A DNA stretch of 64,000 nt from Nannocystis pusilla (GTDB lineage: Bacteria > Myxococcota_A > Polyangia > Nannocystales > Nannocystaceae), in the NCBI RefSeq assembly GCF_020073745.1, contig NZ_JAIRAU010000044.1:1-64000 (forward strand), in the 5' to 3' direction. This document shows, piece after piece, positions 1 to 8,499 of this stretch. The notes beneath the pieces were generated by a model. That model was not told the DNA's origin, did not search any database, and saw only the letters and a program-made list of their open reading frames with translations. The position numbers and the translations under genes were made by a program. Each line of letters starts with the position of its first letter. The stretch's first letter is position 1.

Positions 1-729
1 ACCGACGGCCCCGGCCGGGCCCTGAGGGCCTTGCGGGCCTTGTGGGCCTTGCGGGCCGATCGCGCCGGCGGGGCCTTGCGGGCCTTGTGGGCCGACGGCA
101 CCGGCGGGGCCGGCAGGGCCGGGCGCACCATCGGCGCCCGCGGGACCGGCGGGGCCCGCGGGGCCCTCGGGGCCTGCGGGGCCGGCGGGGCCGGCAGGTC
201 CGGGGGGACCGGCAGCACCGGCGGGGCCGGCGGGGCCGATGAGGCCCGACGGGTCGCCGACCCACTGGCCCTGCTCGTTGATGACCTGGCCGAAGCCCTG
301 GATGTCGACGGAGACGGGGGTGATGTTGCCGATGGCGTTGTTGGCGACGAATGCGTAGGGGACCGAGAGTGTCTCGACGCGGGGCGTCATCTCGGGGTCG
401 TCGCCGACGGTGATGCCGACCCAGCGGACGGAGCCGTCGAAGATGGTCGCGTCGAACGGGGTCTCGCTGCCGAGGGCGGCCGAGAAGTAGCCCTCGTCGA
501 TGTCGATGTTGTGCGACTCGATCCAGATCGGGTCGGGGGCGTCGGGGGCGTCGTAGAGGGCGAACTGGATGTCGAAGTTGCCGCTGATCGGGGCGCCGCC
601 GGCGTCGAACAGGCGACCCTGGTGGGTGATGGTGCCGGGGACGAGCGCCGAGGCGGTGGAGGAGGCGGTGAAGGCGGCGGCGCCGAGGCCGACCGCGAGC
701 GCGAGACGGACGATGGACGAGCGGATCAT
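1..729 (-). CDS. Collagen-like secreted protein (3' end outside window)
   Basis: The reading frame opens at ATG 729 and stays open to the window edge (243 codons seen). Residues 1-26 form a signal peptide (charged start, then an Ala/Leu-rich core). The next ~120 residues (PGTITHQGRLFDAGG...) form a globular head of the sort found at the N-terminus of secreted myxobacterial tail-like proteins, with the segment VPYAFVANNAIGN near its end. From about residue 160 the chain becomes uninterrupted Gly-X-Y triplets (GPAGPAG, GPQGPQG), roughly 27 visible, so a collagen-like stalk is directly seen; what follows it is not in view. The ATG overlaps the stop of the upstream lipoprotein gene (ATGA), so the two are probably translationally coupled. 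Function is inferred to be a surface or extracellular fibre; no enzymatic motif is seen. Confidence 0.85.
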   Translation of the reverse strand, partial: MIRSSIVRLALAVGLGAAAFTASSTASALVPGTITHQGRLFDAGGAPISGNFDIQFALYDAPDAPDPIWIESHNIDIDEGYFSAALGSETPFDATIFDGSVRWVGITVGDDPEMTPRVETLSVPYAFVANNAIGNITPVSVDIQGFGQVINEQGQWVGDPSGLIGPAGPAGAAGPPGPAGPAGPAGPEGPAGPAGPAGADGAPGPAGPAGAVGPQGPQGPAGAIGPQGPQGPQGPQGPAGAVG

Positions 730-1244
730 GGCGGGCTCCCGTTGGCTCCGACGAGGCCACCGCGGAGCTTGAAGTTGGGTGAAGACGTGGTCCCCTGGTT
801 CTGGGTCGGCTGGCCCATGGTGAACACGAGCCGGAAGTTCGGGCTCTGGACGAGGTGCCCGGCGTTGACGGTCTGCGAGACGGTGCGGCCGACGACCTCG
901 GCGCCCGTGGTGCCGTCGGTGTCGCCGGTGCTGGTGCTGTCGCCGGTGGTCGAGGTGTCGGTCGTGGCGGTGGTCCCGACGGTGAGATCGTCGGTCGTGG
1001 ACGCGGTGGTGGAGGTGCCCTCGGTGCCGAGCGTCATCCCCCCCTCGGTGGTGGTCGGTGGCTGCGTGGTGGTCGGGACGTCGCCGGAGCTCGTGTCCGT
1101 ACTCGCAGTCGTGCCGGTGCTGGTGCCCCCGAGGGTGTCGGTGACGGTGACGCTGTCGTCACTGCATCCGAACCCCGCGAGCCCGAGCCACCCCAATAAC
1201 ATCCATCGCCCCGACCGCCAGCGGCGGGTCGGTCCTGACTGCAT
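726..1244 (-). CDS. Thr-rich lipoprotein coupled to collagen-like protein
   Basis: 172 aa. The start is fixed by a strong Shine-Dalgarno (AAAGGAGGT) 8 nt upstream of ATG 1244. After a basic N-terminus and a hydrophobic stretch there is a lipobox-like LAGFGC (Cys 27), then about 90 residues made almost only of Thr, Ser, Asp and Gly (an unstructured linker), and finally a compact C-terminal segment with SPNFRLVFTMGQPTQNQ and SPNFKLRGGLVG. That linker style is typical of Nannocystaceae lipoproteins. It overlaps the collagen-like gene by 4 nt, which suggests the two products work together at the cell surface. The biochemical role is unknown. Confidence 0.85.
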   Translation of the reverse strand: MQSGPTRRWRSGRWMLLGWLGLAGFGCSDDSVTVTDTLGGTSTGTTASTDTSSGDVPTTTQPPTTTEGGMTLGTEGTSTTASTTDDLTVGTTATTDTSTTGDSTSTGDTDGTTGAEVVGRTVSQTVNAGHLVQSPNFRLVFTMGQPTQNQGTTSSPNFKLRGGLVGANGSPP

Positions 1245-1290
1245 GCTGCAATACCTCCTTTGTCGTATCGACGATCGTGGTGAAATGCGA

Positions 1291-1311
1291 GGCCGGGACC
1301 GGTCCCCGGCC
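1291..1311 (-). terminator. GC-rich dyad, possible terminator
   Basis: Two near-perfect complementary arms (GGCCGGGACC and GGTCCCCGGCC) abut with almost no loop between the coiled-coil gene and the lipoprotein gene. Read on the minus strand it lies 50 nt after the 1362-1916 gene, but no clear T-run follows, so it could equally be an operator. Confidence 0.3.
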
Positions 1312-1361
1312 GGTGACCATGCGCAGGCGAGGACCGCCCGACGTCGTCGCGGCGCGGCCGC

Positions 1362-1916
1362 TCAGACGGGCGGCGGGACGGTGACGGAGACGTCGGACTC
1401 GCTGCCGTCGGCGGTGCGGCCCTTGATGAGCATGCTCTGGCCGGCGAGCCGCGGGTCGCTGTTGGTGACGACGAGCGCGCCGTCGGCCAGCTGTTCGACC
1501 TTCACGGCGCTGCTGGGGGTGCGAAGCGAGGTGAATCGCGGGGTGCCGTCCGAAAGGACGGATGATGTGGCATCGGCCGCGTCGGCGACGTCCTCGTCCG
1601 CGGCCTCACCGGGCTGTCCGGGGGCGCGTGCTCGCGGGGCCGCCGCCCGCATGCCGGCCTCGAGGCGCGCGAGGCGGCGTTCGGCGTCGGCGATCGCCGG
1701 GGCGTGGCTCGGCGCGCCGAGCTGGCTGCGCGTGAGCTCGACGCTGTGCCGCAGCTCGGCGAGCTCCTGCCGGAGCTCGGCCAGCCCGGCGGTGTCGGCC
1801 GCGAGCGGGCGGCTGGCCGGGCGCAGGGCCCCGTAGATTCCGACGCCCAGCGCGGCGACCGACAGCACGGTGGGGATCAGGACGAGGCGGACGAGCGCGG
1901 GAGAATTGGATGTCAT
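1362..1916 (-). CDS. Membrane-anchored coiled-coil protein
   Basis: 184 aa from ATG 1916, preceded by GGAG at 8 nt; longer in-frame upstream sequence is Arg/Pro-rich and not protein-like. One N-terminal membrane helix (residues ~7-30, LVRLVLIPTVLSVAALGVG) is followed by a heptad-like region rich in Leu, Glu and Arg (LAELRQELAELRHSVE) that should form a coiled coil. An Ala/Pro-rich linker leads to a C-terminal ~55-residue domain beginning DGTPRFTSLRTPSSAVKVE and containing LVVTNSDPRLAGQSM. No family was recognised. The topology suggests the C-terminal domain lies in the periplasm. It is co-directional with the lipoprotein and collagen-like genes and may share their transcript. Confidence 0.75.
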   Translation of the reverse strand: MTSNSPALVRLVLIPTVLSVAALGVGIYGALRPASRPLAADTAGLAELRQELAELRHSVELTRSQLGAPSHAPAIADAERRLARLEAGMRAAAPRARAPGQPGEAADEDVADAADATSSVLSDGTPRFTSLRTPSSAVKVEQLADGALVVTNSDPRLAGQSMLIKGRTADGSESDVSVTVPPPV

Positions 1917-2319
1917 TGGCAGATCTCCGGGTGGGGCGCATCCATCCCCACGACGCGCCATACAATACGAATGTCCGCGGCGTGGCAATCGTAATATTCG
2001 CGCCCGGACTGCCGGCCGGTCGCAGCATTCACGTTTGTGGCCCCACGGCGTCGTTCGCCGACGTGCGCAGCGGAGTGCACGGAGCGGAGTGCGAGCATGT
2101 GCTCCGATTCGTCGCAGCGACGGACGTGCAGGCCCAGGGCGGCTGCGCAATGGAGGACGCCGACGAGCGCACGCCGCCGGAATTGCGGGTCGGTCGTGAG
2201 CGGTCGGCGAATGCGTCGAGCCCCCGGCGATGGCACGGTCGCTTCGGCAGCCACGGCGCCGGACGACGGCATCCGCCGACGGGGGCGACGCGGGCGTGGC
2301 CGGTCACGTACGAAGGGAC
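1917..2319. other. Intergenic stretch, no gene seen
   Basis: About 400 bp between the coiled-coil gene and the exonuclease gene. The short reading frames here are Arg/Pro-rich and overlap one another on both strands without a ribosome-binding site, so none is called. The left end should hold the promoter of the coiled-coil operon; no convincing -35/-10 pair was found. The right end runs into a 14-bp repeat array. Confidence 0.5.
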
Positions 2320-2372
2320 ATGCCGGAGAGAATATGTCCTATTAAACATGCCGCAAGGGTCATGTCGCAGGA
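2320..2372. repeat. 14-bp-period CATG array (4 units)
   Basis: ATG triplets lie at 2320, 2334, 2348 and 2362, exactly 14 bp apart, each separated by 11 bases that tend to the pattern YCNnnnnRRNC. The last unit overlaps the stop codon of the exonuclease gene, so the array sits at that gene's 3' end. It belongs to the dispersed repeat family described in the findings. Confidence 0.8.
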
Positions 2373-3214
2373 CGGTCGCGGGCGCTGACGAGGCGGATCC
2401 GGGCGTCGGGGGCGAGCTCGGCGAGTGGGTCGTCGTCGGTGATCTCGGGGCCGTCGGCGAGGAATGCGCGGACCATGCGGGTGTGGAACAGGCCGCTGGC
2501 GAGGCCGAGCAGGCTGGCGAGGTGGCGCTTCTTGAGGAAGGCGCGCTCGACCCGGTCGCCCCACTGCAGCTCGAGCGGGAGCTCGGGGTAGTGGGAGGCG
2601 GCGAGCTTGCCGGTGATCGCGAACTTGGCCCCGCGCTCGGCCAGGGCGAGGGCGATCCGGGCGATGTTGTGACAGTCGTCGATGCCGCGGTGGTGGGTGC
2701 CGACGAGCTCGAGGTCGAGGGCCTGCAGCATCGCCGGCATGCCGGTGGTCTTGGCCTTCTTCATGCTGTCGAGGAAGACCTTCTTGATGTTGATCCACCG
2801 GCGATAGACGCGCGGGAGGGCGGTGACCGGCAGGCCGGCGGCGGCGCACTGGACCGGGAGCATGGTCTGGAGGTCCCAGTCGCCGCAGGTGACGAACGCG
2901 AACCGCTCCGGGCCGCCGGCGTCGAGCAGACCATGGCCCGCGAGCCAGGCCTGATGCGCGGCCAGGACGTCGAGGAAGGGCGGGGCGGCGTCGACGTCCT
3001 GCTGGCGAATGGTGGTGAGCTCGGTGCAGAAGGCGCTCAGTGTGGGGTGGTGCAGCGGGCGGACGAAGGTGCTGAAGGTGTCCTCGACCGCGCGGTCACG
3101 CAGCGAGACGATCACCGAGGGGAACTCGATGATCTCCTGCGGGCTCGGCGGCGTGCCCGGCTGACAGGTCGCCTCGAAGTCGAGGACGACGATGCGGTCG
3201 AACGAGGAGGGCAT
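2360..3214 (-). CDS. DEDDh 3'-5' exonuclease, ERI1/KapD-like
   Basis: 284 aa. Exo I is VVLDFEATC (Asp12, Glu14), exo II is in FVTCGDWDLQTM (Asp near residue 114), and exo III is THHRGIDDCHNIA (His and Asp near residue 180), giving a complete DEDDh set for two-metal hydrolysis of nucleic acid from the 3' end. The spacing and the HRGIDDC...N motif match the ERI1/Snipper/KapD branch rather than DnaQ or RNase T, so structured RNA or single-stranded DNA is a plausible substrate. About 90 extra C-terminal residues are unassigned. It is divergent from the gene at 3325, with ~110 bp of shared upstream DNA. The physiological target is not deducible. Confidence 0.85.
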   Translation of the reverse strand: MPSSFDRIVVLDFEATCQPGTPPSPQEIIEFPSVIVSLRDRAVEDTFSTFVRPLHHPTLSAFCTELTTIRQQDVDAAPPFLDVLAAHQAWLAGHGLLDAGGPERFAFVTCGDWDLQTMLPVQCAAAGLPVTALPRVYRRWINIKKVFLDSMKKAKTTGMPAMLQALDLELVGTHHRGIDDCHNIARIALALAERGAKFAITGKLAASHYPELPLELQWGDRVERAFLKKRHLASLLGLASGLFHTRMVRAFLADGPEITDDDPLAELAPDARIRLVSARDRPAT

Positions 3215-3324
3215 GGCGTGGCGCTTGATGGTGGCACAGGTCGCGCGGGCTGGCGAGGCGGCGCGGGCGCGAGCCTGGTGGTCGGCGTGTACCGGCGGCG
3301 AGGCGAGTCTGCTAAAGGTCGAGC

Positions 3325-4122
3325 ATGTGCGTGATCGTCAGCCGGGAGCGGGTCGAGGTGCGGTCGACCCGGATCTTCGCCCGGGCGCTCGAGGAGCGGC
3401 AGCTCCTCGTGTACCAGATGTACCTCGACACCCGCGAGCCGGCGGCGATGATCTTGCCGATCCCGATCGCGCCGGGGACGGGGGAGGATGCGCTCGAGTT
3501 CCGCGACCTGTCGCGGCTGCCCCACCTGTTCGACGCGATGAAGCGGGGCTTCGAGCCTCTCTCGCGAGCGCCGGGGCCTGCAGCGGTGTTCTCCGCGCCG
3601 CGCCTCGCGGTCCACCAGGTCGGGTCGTTCGTGGCGTCGTTCGTGCCGACCCGCGCCGAGTTCGGCCGCCTCGATCCGCAATTCCGCCTGTCCGACGAGG
3701 TGTGGTCGCAGCTGCCGCCGTACGATGATTGGGGCTTCGTGGTGTTTCAGCTCGGGGCGGGCAAGCAGACGGTGCACCCGATGGCGTTCGTGTTCCCGTC
3801 GCGCTTCCCGGACTGGCTGTATTTCCCGACGGTGCACGTCCACGACGGACAGGTCCACGCCGCGGCGAGCTTCGACCACGAGCTGTACTTCCAGGGGCTC
3901 ACGCGGGTCCGCTACCGCGAGCGGTGGTTCGGCGCGGGGTTGCCGGGGCTCCGCGCGCCGCGTTACCGCGGCGAGGTGTCGGACCAGCGGGCCGGCGAAT
4001 TCATGCCGTTCGAGGCCGTTCATGGCGGGGTGGTGGAGAGGGAGAGCCCGCTGCTGCGGCTGGTGCTGCAGGGCGAGCTGCCCAACGAGGACACGTGGCT
4101 GCGCGATTCGCCGCTCGAGTGA
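3325..4122 (+). CDS. Conserved-looking protein of unknown function
   Basis: 265 aa from ATG 3325, with AAAGG about 7 nt upstream. No signal peptide or membrane helix. The sequence is evenly composed and globular, with landmarks AAMILPIPI, DLFDAM-like helices, APRLAVHQVGSFVASFVP, WGFVVFQLGAGKQTVHPMAF, FPTVHVHDG and FDHELYFQG; the His-rich segments (VHPM, HVHDG, FDHELY) could bind metal but form no motif that I can name. It stands alone between a divergent exonuclease and the convergent restriction operon. The frame, start and codon pattern are convincing; the function is unknown. Confidence 0.75.
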   Translation: MCVIVSRERVEVRSTRIFARALEERQLLVYQMYLDTREPAAMILPIPIAPGTGEDALEFRDLSRLPHLFDAMKRGFEPLSRAPGPAAVFSAPRLAVHQVGSFVASFVPTRAEFGRLDPQFRLSDEVWSQLPPYDDWGFVVFQLGAGKQTVHPMAFVFPSRFPDWLYFPTVHVHDGQVHAAASFDHELYFQGLTRVRYRERWFGAGLPGLRAPRYRGEVSDQRAGEFMPFEAVHGGVVERESPLLRLVLQGELPNEDTWLRDSPLE

Positions 4123-4312
4123 CGGTGGGTTGGGCGCTCACCGGCGTCGCCGGCACCGCGATGAGCGGTATGCTCATACCCGGGTGCGCTCCCCGCTCGC
4201 GCGCCGCTCGAGGCCGTCTGCTCTGAGCGCCGACCGTGATGTGGTGATCTTGGCTTTACTTCGAGTCGCTGCTCGAACTCGCGCGCAATATGAAGCGAGA
4301 AGACAAGTCGGT

Positions 4313-7279
4313 TCAATAGTACTGCCGGATGTAGCCGTAGGCGCGGTCGAACAGCTCCGGGTCCTGGTGGAGCTGAAAGCCGAGCAGGGTCTTGCGCAGG
4401 GCCTTCTTCACCTCGCGCTCTCCTGCGCTGGTGTGCTGCCAGCCCGGAAAGCGGACCAGGCGCACGATCTCGTCGATGGCCTTGACCACGTTGGCGACGA
4501 TGACCGGCGTCCTGTCGTTCTTCACCTGCTGGAACAGCTCGGTGAGCGCCGCCTTGCCGCGGTCCTCGTCCTCTTCGGGCGGCGCCTCCTTCTCGGTGGC
4601 GACGAGCTCCTCGGCGAGCTTGAGCAACTCCTTGAGGAAGGCGATGCTCTGGATCTGGCCGCGCTCATGGCGCTCCTTGAGGTCTTCCAGCCGCTCGGAG
4701 AGCTTCTTGTAGCGCGGGTTCCTCATGTGCTTGCGGAGTCTGGCGACGATCTTCATCTCCAGCTCCTTGCTCTTCCTCTTCGGATCGCCGGACAGCACCG
4801 CCTCGACCAACCCCGCGTCGAGGACGAGCGTCTCGAGGTCATCGTGGATGTTCTCGACGTGGACGTTCTCGTGGATGAGCTCGATGGTCTTGGCGCCGAG
4901 GGCGTGCCAGAGCAGCCGGCCCGTGCCGCTGGTCGGCTGGACCGAGACGTAGATCTGGGTGAGCCAGCGGTACTCGGCGGCGAACGCGAGCAGCATCGGG
5001 TCGGGCGAGATGGCCTCCCAGAGCCGCGCGAGCACCGAGTAGGTGGCGGCGAAGGCGTCGCGTACGTCGTTGTTCGGCAGGCACTCCTGGGCGGCCATGA
5101 GGCCCTCGTAGCCCGTCTGCGTGCGGTCGCAGCCGGCGAAGAAGACGAGGCACTTCTGGACCGCCTCGGCGATCTGGTCCTTGAGGCCGGCGATGTTGCT
5201 GACCACGCTGCGGAAGCCGTTCTCGTCGAACTCGAGCGCTTTGGCGACGTCGTCGAACACGCCGAGGTAGTCGACGATGATGCCGTGGGTCTTCTTGTCG
5301 CCGTACGTGCGGTTCGTGCGGCAGATCGCCTGCACGAGGGTGTGGTTGCGCAGCGGCTTGTCGAGGTACATCGCCTGGAGGATCGGCGCGTCGAAGCCCG
5401 TGAGCAGCTTGGCGGTGACGACGAGCAGCTTGAGCGGGTCGCCCGCGTCGCGGAAGCGGTCGAGGAGCTTCTCTTCCTCGTCCCGCGAGCGGTCGTAGCG
5501 CTTGAAGCGGGGGTCGCTGCCGGTGGCGGAGATGACAACCTCGGTGGCCTCGGGCGGCAGGAGCTTGTCGAGCTCGGCCTTGTAGAGCAGGCAGCACTCC
5601 TGGTCGAAGGTGACGACCATGCCCTTGAAGCCGTTGGGGGCGACGACATCCTGGTAGTGGCGGGCGATGTCGGCACAGATCTTCTGCACGCGCTCGGGCA
5701 CCTTGACGAGCACGGCCATCCTGGCGGCGGCCTTGGCGAGGTTGTCGCGGTCGAGATCGGAGAGGCTGCCCGTGAGCTCGGCGTAGGCCTGGTCGATGGC
5801 CGCCTTGTCGATGTGGAGGTCGACGAGGCGCGGCTCGAAGTGGAGCTTGAGCGTGGCTCCGTCGCGGATCGATTCCTCGAAGCCGTAGCGGCTCATGTAG
5901 CCGCGGGGGTCCTCGGCCGCGCCGAAGGTGTAGAAGGTGTTGCGGTCGCGGCGGTTGATCGGCGTGCCGGTGAGCCCGAACAGGAAGGCGTTCGGCAGCG
6001 CGGCGCGCATCTTGATGCCGAGGTCGCCCTCCTGGGTGCGGTGGGCCTCGTCGACGAGGACGATGATGTTGCCGCGGTCGTTGAGCACGCCCTCGGCCTC
6101 GCCGAACCTGAAGATGGTGGTGATGATGATCTTGCGGGTGTCCTGCTTGAGCAGGCGCATCAGCTCGGCGCGGGTCTCGGCCTTGACGAGGTTGGGCACG
6201 TCGGAGGCGTGGAAGGTCGAGCTGATCTGCGCGTCGAGGTCGATGCGGTCGACGACGATGAGCACGGTCGGGTTGTGCAGCGCGGGCTCGAGCCGGAGTT
6301 TTTGTGCGGCGAACACCATCAGCAACGACTTGCCCGAGCCCTGGAAGTGCCAGATCAAGCCCTTGCGCGGCTTGCCGGCCAGCACCCGCTGGACGATGAG
6401 GTTGACGGCGTCGTACTGCTGGTAGCGGCTGACGACCTTGATCCGGCGCTTCTTGTTGTCGGTGGCGAACAGCGTGAAGTGGGCGAGGATGTCGAGGACG
6501 ACCGCCGGACGCAGGAGGCCCTCGACGGCCGCCTTGACGCCCACGAGGTCGCCAGGTGCGGCCTCGTCGTCGCCGCGCCACGGGCCCCAGACCTTGATCG
6601 GGGCGCGGATTGAGCCGTACATCAGCTCCTTGCCCTCGGTGGCGACGCTGAAGACGTTGGCGACGAACAGCTCGGGGACGTTGACCTCGTAGTCGTCGTG
6701 GATCTGAACCGCACCGTCGAACCAGCTCACCGCCTTTCGGACCGGTGTCTTGGCCTCGATGACGACCAGCGGCAGGCCGTTGACGAGCAGCACGAGGTCG
6801 GCCCGCTTTTCGGCGCGACCGGCTCGGAAGGTGAACTGGTTGGTGACGACGTAATGGTTGTTCTCCAGGTCGTCGAAGTCGAGCAGCCGGACCGTGGTGT
6901 GCTCGTGATTCGGCCCGAACGGCATCGACCGTTCGCCGCGGAGCCAGGCCGTCGACTCCTCGTTGGCTCTGATAAGGCCGTCGGAGCGGACGGCGAGGAC
7001 TATCGCGCGGAGTTTATAAAGGACCTCGTCGGCCCGGTCGGGGACGGCGGCGATCTCAGGGTTGAGGCGGATAAGCGCGTCGCGGACCCACGCCTCGACG
7101 AAGACCTCGTGCGGCTGGCGCGGGACGTTGGCAGCCGAGAGGTAGTGCCAGCCGAGGCCGGCGAGCTTGCCATTGCGCCGCGCGAGGCCAGGGCCGGCGG
7201 CGGTGTGGTGGGTGACACCGCCGGCCAAGAGGTCGCGGACGAGGGACTCGACGGTGTTGGCCTCGTTGAAATCACTCAT
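4313..7279 (-). CDS. hsdR: Type I restriction enzyme, R subunit
   Basis: 988 aa. This subunit translocates DNA with ATP and cuts it at a distance when the methylation status signalled by the M/S subunits is wrong. The N-terminal PD-(D/E)xK nuclease is seen as LPLVVIEAKTP (about residue 170). The helicase core follows: Walker A HFQGSGKS (about 312), motif II VDEAHRTQ (about 407), motif III LTGTPINRR, and motif VI QAICRTNR. The C-terminal third is helical, as expected for the domain that docks to the methyltransferase. Length is normal for HsdR. ATG 7279 overlaps the hsdS stop by 4 nt, and it is the last gene of the operon. All key motifs are intact, so an active nuclease is expected. Confidence 0.97.
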   Translation of the reverse strand: MSDFNEANTVESLVRDLLAGGVTHHTAAGPGLARRNGKLAGLGWHYLSAANVPRQPHEVFVEAWVRDALIRLNPEIAAVPDRADEVLYKLRAIVLAVRSDGLIRANEESTAWLRGERSMPFGPNHEHTTVRLLDFDDLENNHYVVTNQFTFRAGRAEKRADLVLLVNGLPLVVIEAKTPVRKAVSWFDGAVQIHDDYEVNVPELFVANVFSVATEGKELMYGSIRAPIKVWGPWRGDDEAAPGDLVGVKAAVEGLLRPAVVLDILAHFTLFATDNKKRRIKVVSRYQQYDAVNLIVQRVLAGKPRKGLIWHFQGSGKSLLMVFAAQKLRLEPALHNPTVLIVVDRIDLDAQISSTFHASDVPNLVKAETRAELMRLLKQDTRKIIITTIFRFGEAEGVLNDRGNIIVLVDEAHRTQEGDLGIKMRAALPNAFLFGLTGTPINRRDRNTFYTFGAAEDPRGYMSRYGFEESIRDGATLKLHFEPRLVDLHIDKAAIDQAYAELTGSLSDLDRDNLAKAAARMAVLVKVPERVQKICADIARHYQDVVAPNGFKGMVVTFDQECCLLYKAELDKLLPPEATEVVISATGSDPRFKRYDRSRDEEEKLLDRFRDAGDPLKLLVVTAKLLTGFDAPILQAMYLDKPLRNHTLVQAICRTNRTYGDKKTHGIIVDYLGVFDDVAKALEFDENGFRSVVSNIAGLKDQIAEAVQKCLVFFAGCDRTQTGYEGLMAAQECLPNNDVRDAFAATYSVLARLWEAISPDPMLLAFAAEYRWLTQIYVSVQPTSGTGRLLWHALGAKTIELIHENVHVENIHDDLETLVLDAGLVEAVLSGDPKRKSKELEMKIVARLRKHMRNPRYKKLSERLEDLKERHERGQIQSIAFLKELLKLAEELVATEKEAPPEEDEDRGKAALTELFQQVKNDRTPVIVANVVKAIDEIVRLVRFPGWQHTSAGEREVKKALRKTLLGFQLHQDPELFDRAYGYIRQYY

Positions 7280-8499
7280 TGAGGTGCCTCCAGTGGAACG
7301 GCCAGGGATTGTAACATCGCACGCTTTACGGCCACTGCGCGTTGTGCCCGTTCCATGGCCTGATCCTGAGCCAGCTTCATGTGCGCGAGATCGGCGACGA
7401 TGCGGTCCTGGATGTGCCTGGGGGGCAGTGGCATGAGAACCCTGGCCAGATTGGAAGCGCTGACATTCGCCTGGCTCACGGCCTTTGTTGCGAACGAGAG
7501 GACCTGTTGCCGGCCCAGCGGGGCGTTTAGATACGCGGTCAGGTACTCTGGGCTCAAAATGTCGCGCTTCACCTTGAGTCGTACGAGGTACGACGCGAAG
7601 ACATGCTCGCCTTCGAGGGTGTAGACGCCCGTTCTTCCGACGAGATCGATGCTGTTCGTTCGATTGAACAACACGTCGCCGCTCTCGAGCCGGTAGGTCG
7701 AGAAGACCTCCTCCGGAAGGTCGACGTAGCGGAGGTCGTTCTCCACCACGAAGCCGTCCACGACGTTCATCATGCGCAGAATAGGGTATTGGCCATCTTC
7801 TTGGGGGGCAGTAGACAGGCCGTACTGGTCAGAATCCGTCAGACTGCCGATCGTCATTACAGGCCAGTCGGCTGAAACGAGACCGAGTCGAGGATGCGGG
7901 ATCATTTCTCGCATTCCTTCACCTCGGAAGGCTGCAGCCGCAAAAGCATCCGCCGTGCAGGACGCTGCGGTGGCCAAGTCACGAGCCGACTGGTATGCCA
8001 GTTCCGCGGCAGATAGGGCCGCGCAATAGCGAAGTTGCTCTTGTAGCGACGGCAGCGAGAACTGGTACCAGGCGAGGTCGGAGAAATTTACGTACGGGTT
8101 GACCGATCCCTTGGACTCTCGCCTGGAGTGCTCGTGGAACGCCTCGGTTTGCATGATGAAGGGCAAGATTTCAGGTCGCAGTACGGCTGGGTCCGCAGAG
8201 TCCAAGACAAAAGTCGTGTTCGCGCAGATGCCTTCGAAGTCGGCCACGGCGACCTTTCGCAGGTAGGTGCGGCGGGATCCGTAGAGCACCTGCCCTGGAC
8301 GAAAGCGCATGTGGAACGCCGGGCCCAGGTAGCCGTCGCCGATGTCGCCCCAGCGGCGGATCCGGAGGTCATCGCTGTCCATGTGCTCGCCTGCGACAAA
8401 CCTCTCCAGGCCAGAAATGTTTGGGTCCACCTTGTCCTTGATCTGACGCACGACCTCACCGAACTTCACCCGGCGCCAGTCTGGTCTTGGCTCAATCAT
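7276..8499 (-). CDS. hsdS: Type I restriction-modification specificity subunit
   Basis: 407 aa. HsdS reads the bipartite target sequence and bridges the methyltransferase subunits. Two target-recognition halves are visible. Residues ~5-190 start WRRVKFGEVVRQ and end in a helical conserved region with LPSLQEQLRYCAAL; residues ~215-400 start WPVMTIGSLTDSD and end LPPRHIQDRIVADL plus a long helix. The repeated LP(S/P)xxxQ(E/D)R(I/Y) element marks the ends of the two domains, as in other HsdS proteins. ATG 8499 lies inside the end of hsdM1 (8-nt overlap) and the stop overlaps hsdR by 4 nt. Base composition is lower in GC than hsdM, in keeping with fast-changing or acquired TRDs. Confidence 0.95.
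   Translation of the reverse strand: MIEPRPDWRRVKFGEVVRQIKDKVDPNISGLERFVAGEHMDSDDLRIRRWGDIGDGYLGPAFHMRFRPGQVLYGSRRTYLRKVAVADFEGICANTTFVLDSADPAVLRPEILPFIMQTEAFHEHSRRESKGSVNPYVNFSDLAWYQFSLPSLQEQLRYCAALSAAELAYQSARDLATAASCTADAFAAAAFRGEGMREMIPHPRLGLVSADWPVMTIGSLTDSDQYGLSTAPQEDGQYPILRMMNVVDGFVVENDLRYVDLPEEVFSTYRLESGDVLFNRTNSIDLVGRTGVYTLEGEHVFASYLVRLKVKRDILSPEYLTAYLNAPLGRQQVLSFATKAVSQANVSASNLARVLMPLPPRHIQDRIVADLAHMKLAQDQAMERAQRAVAVKRAMLQSLAVPLEAPQ

Noticed and set aside
31..1836. Long plus-strand open frame (601 codons)
   Set aside because: It is the antisense of the collagen-like, lipoprotein and coiled-coil genes; its residues are mostly Gly/Arg/Val as expected for the complement of GC-rich triplets.
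3725..6613. 962-codon plus-strand frame
   Set aside because: Antisense of hsdR, which has full helicase and nuclease motifs on the other strand.
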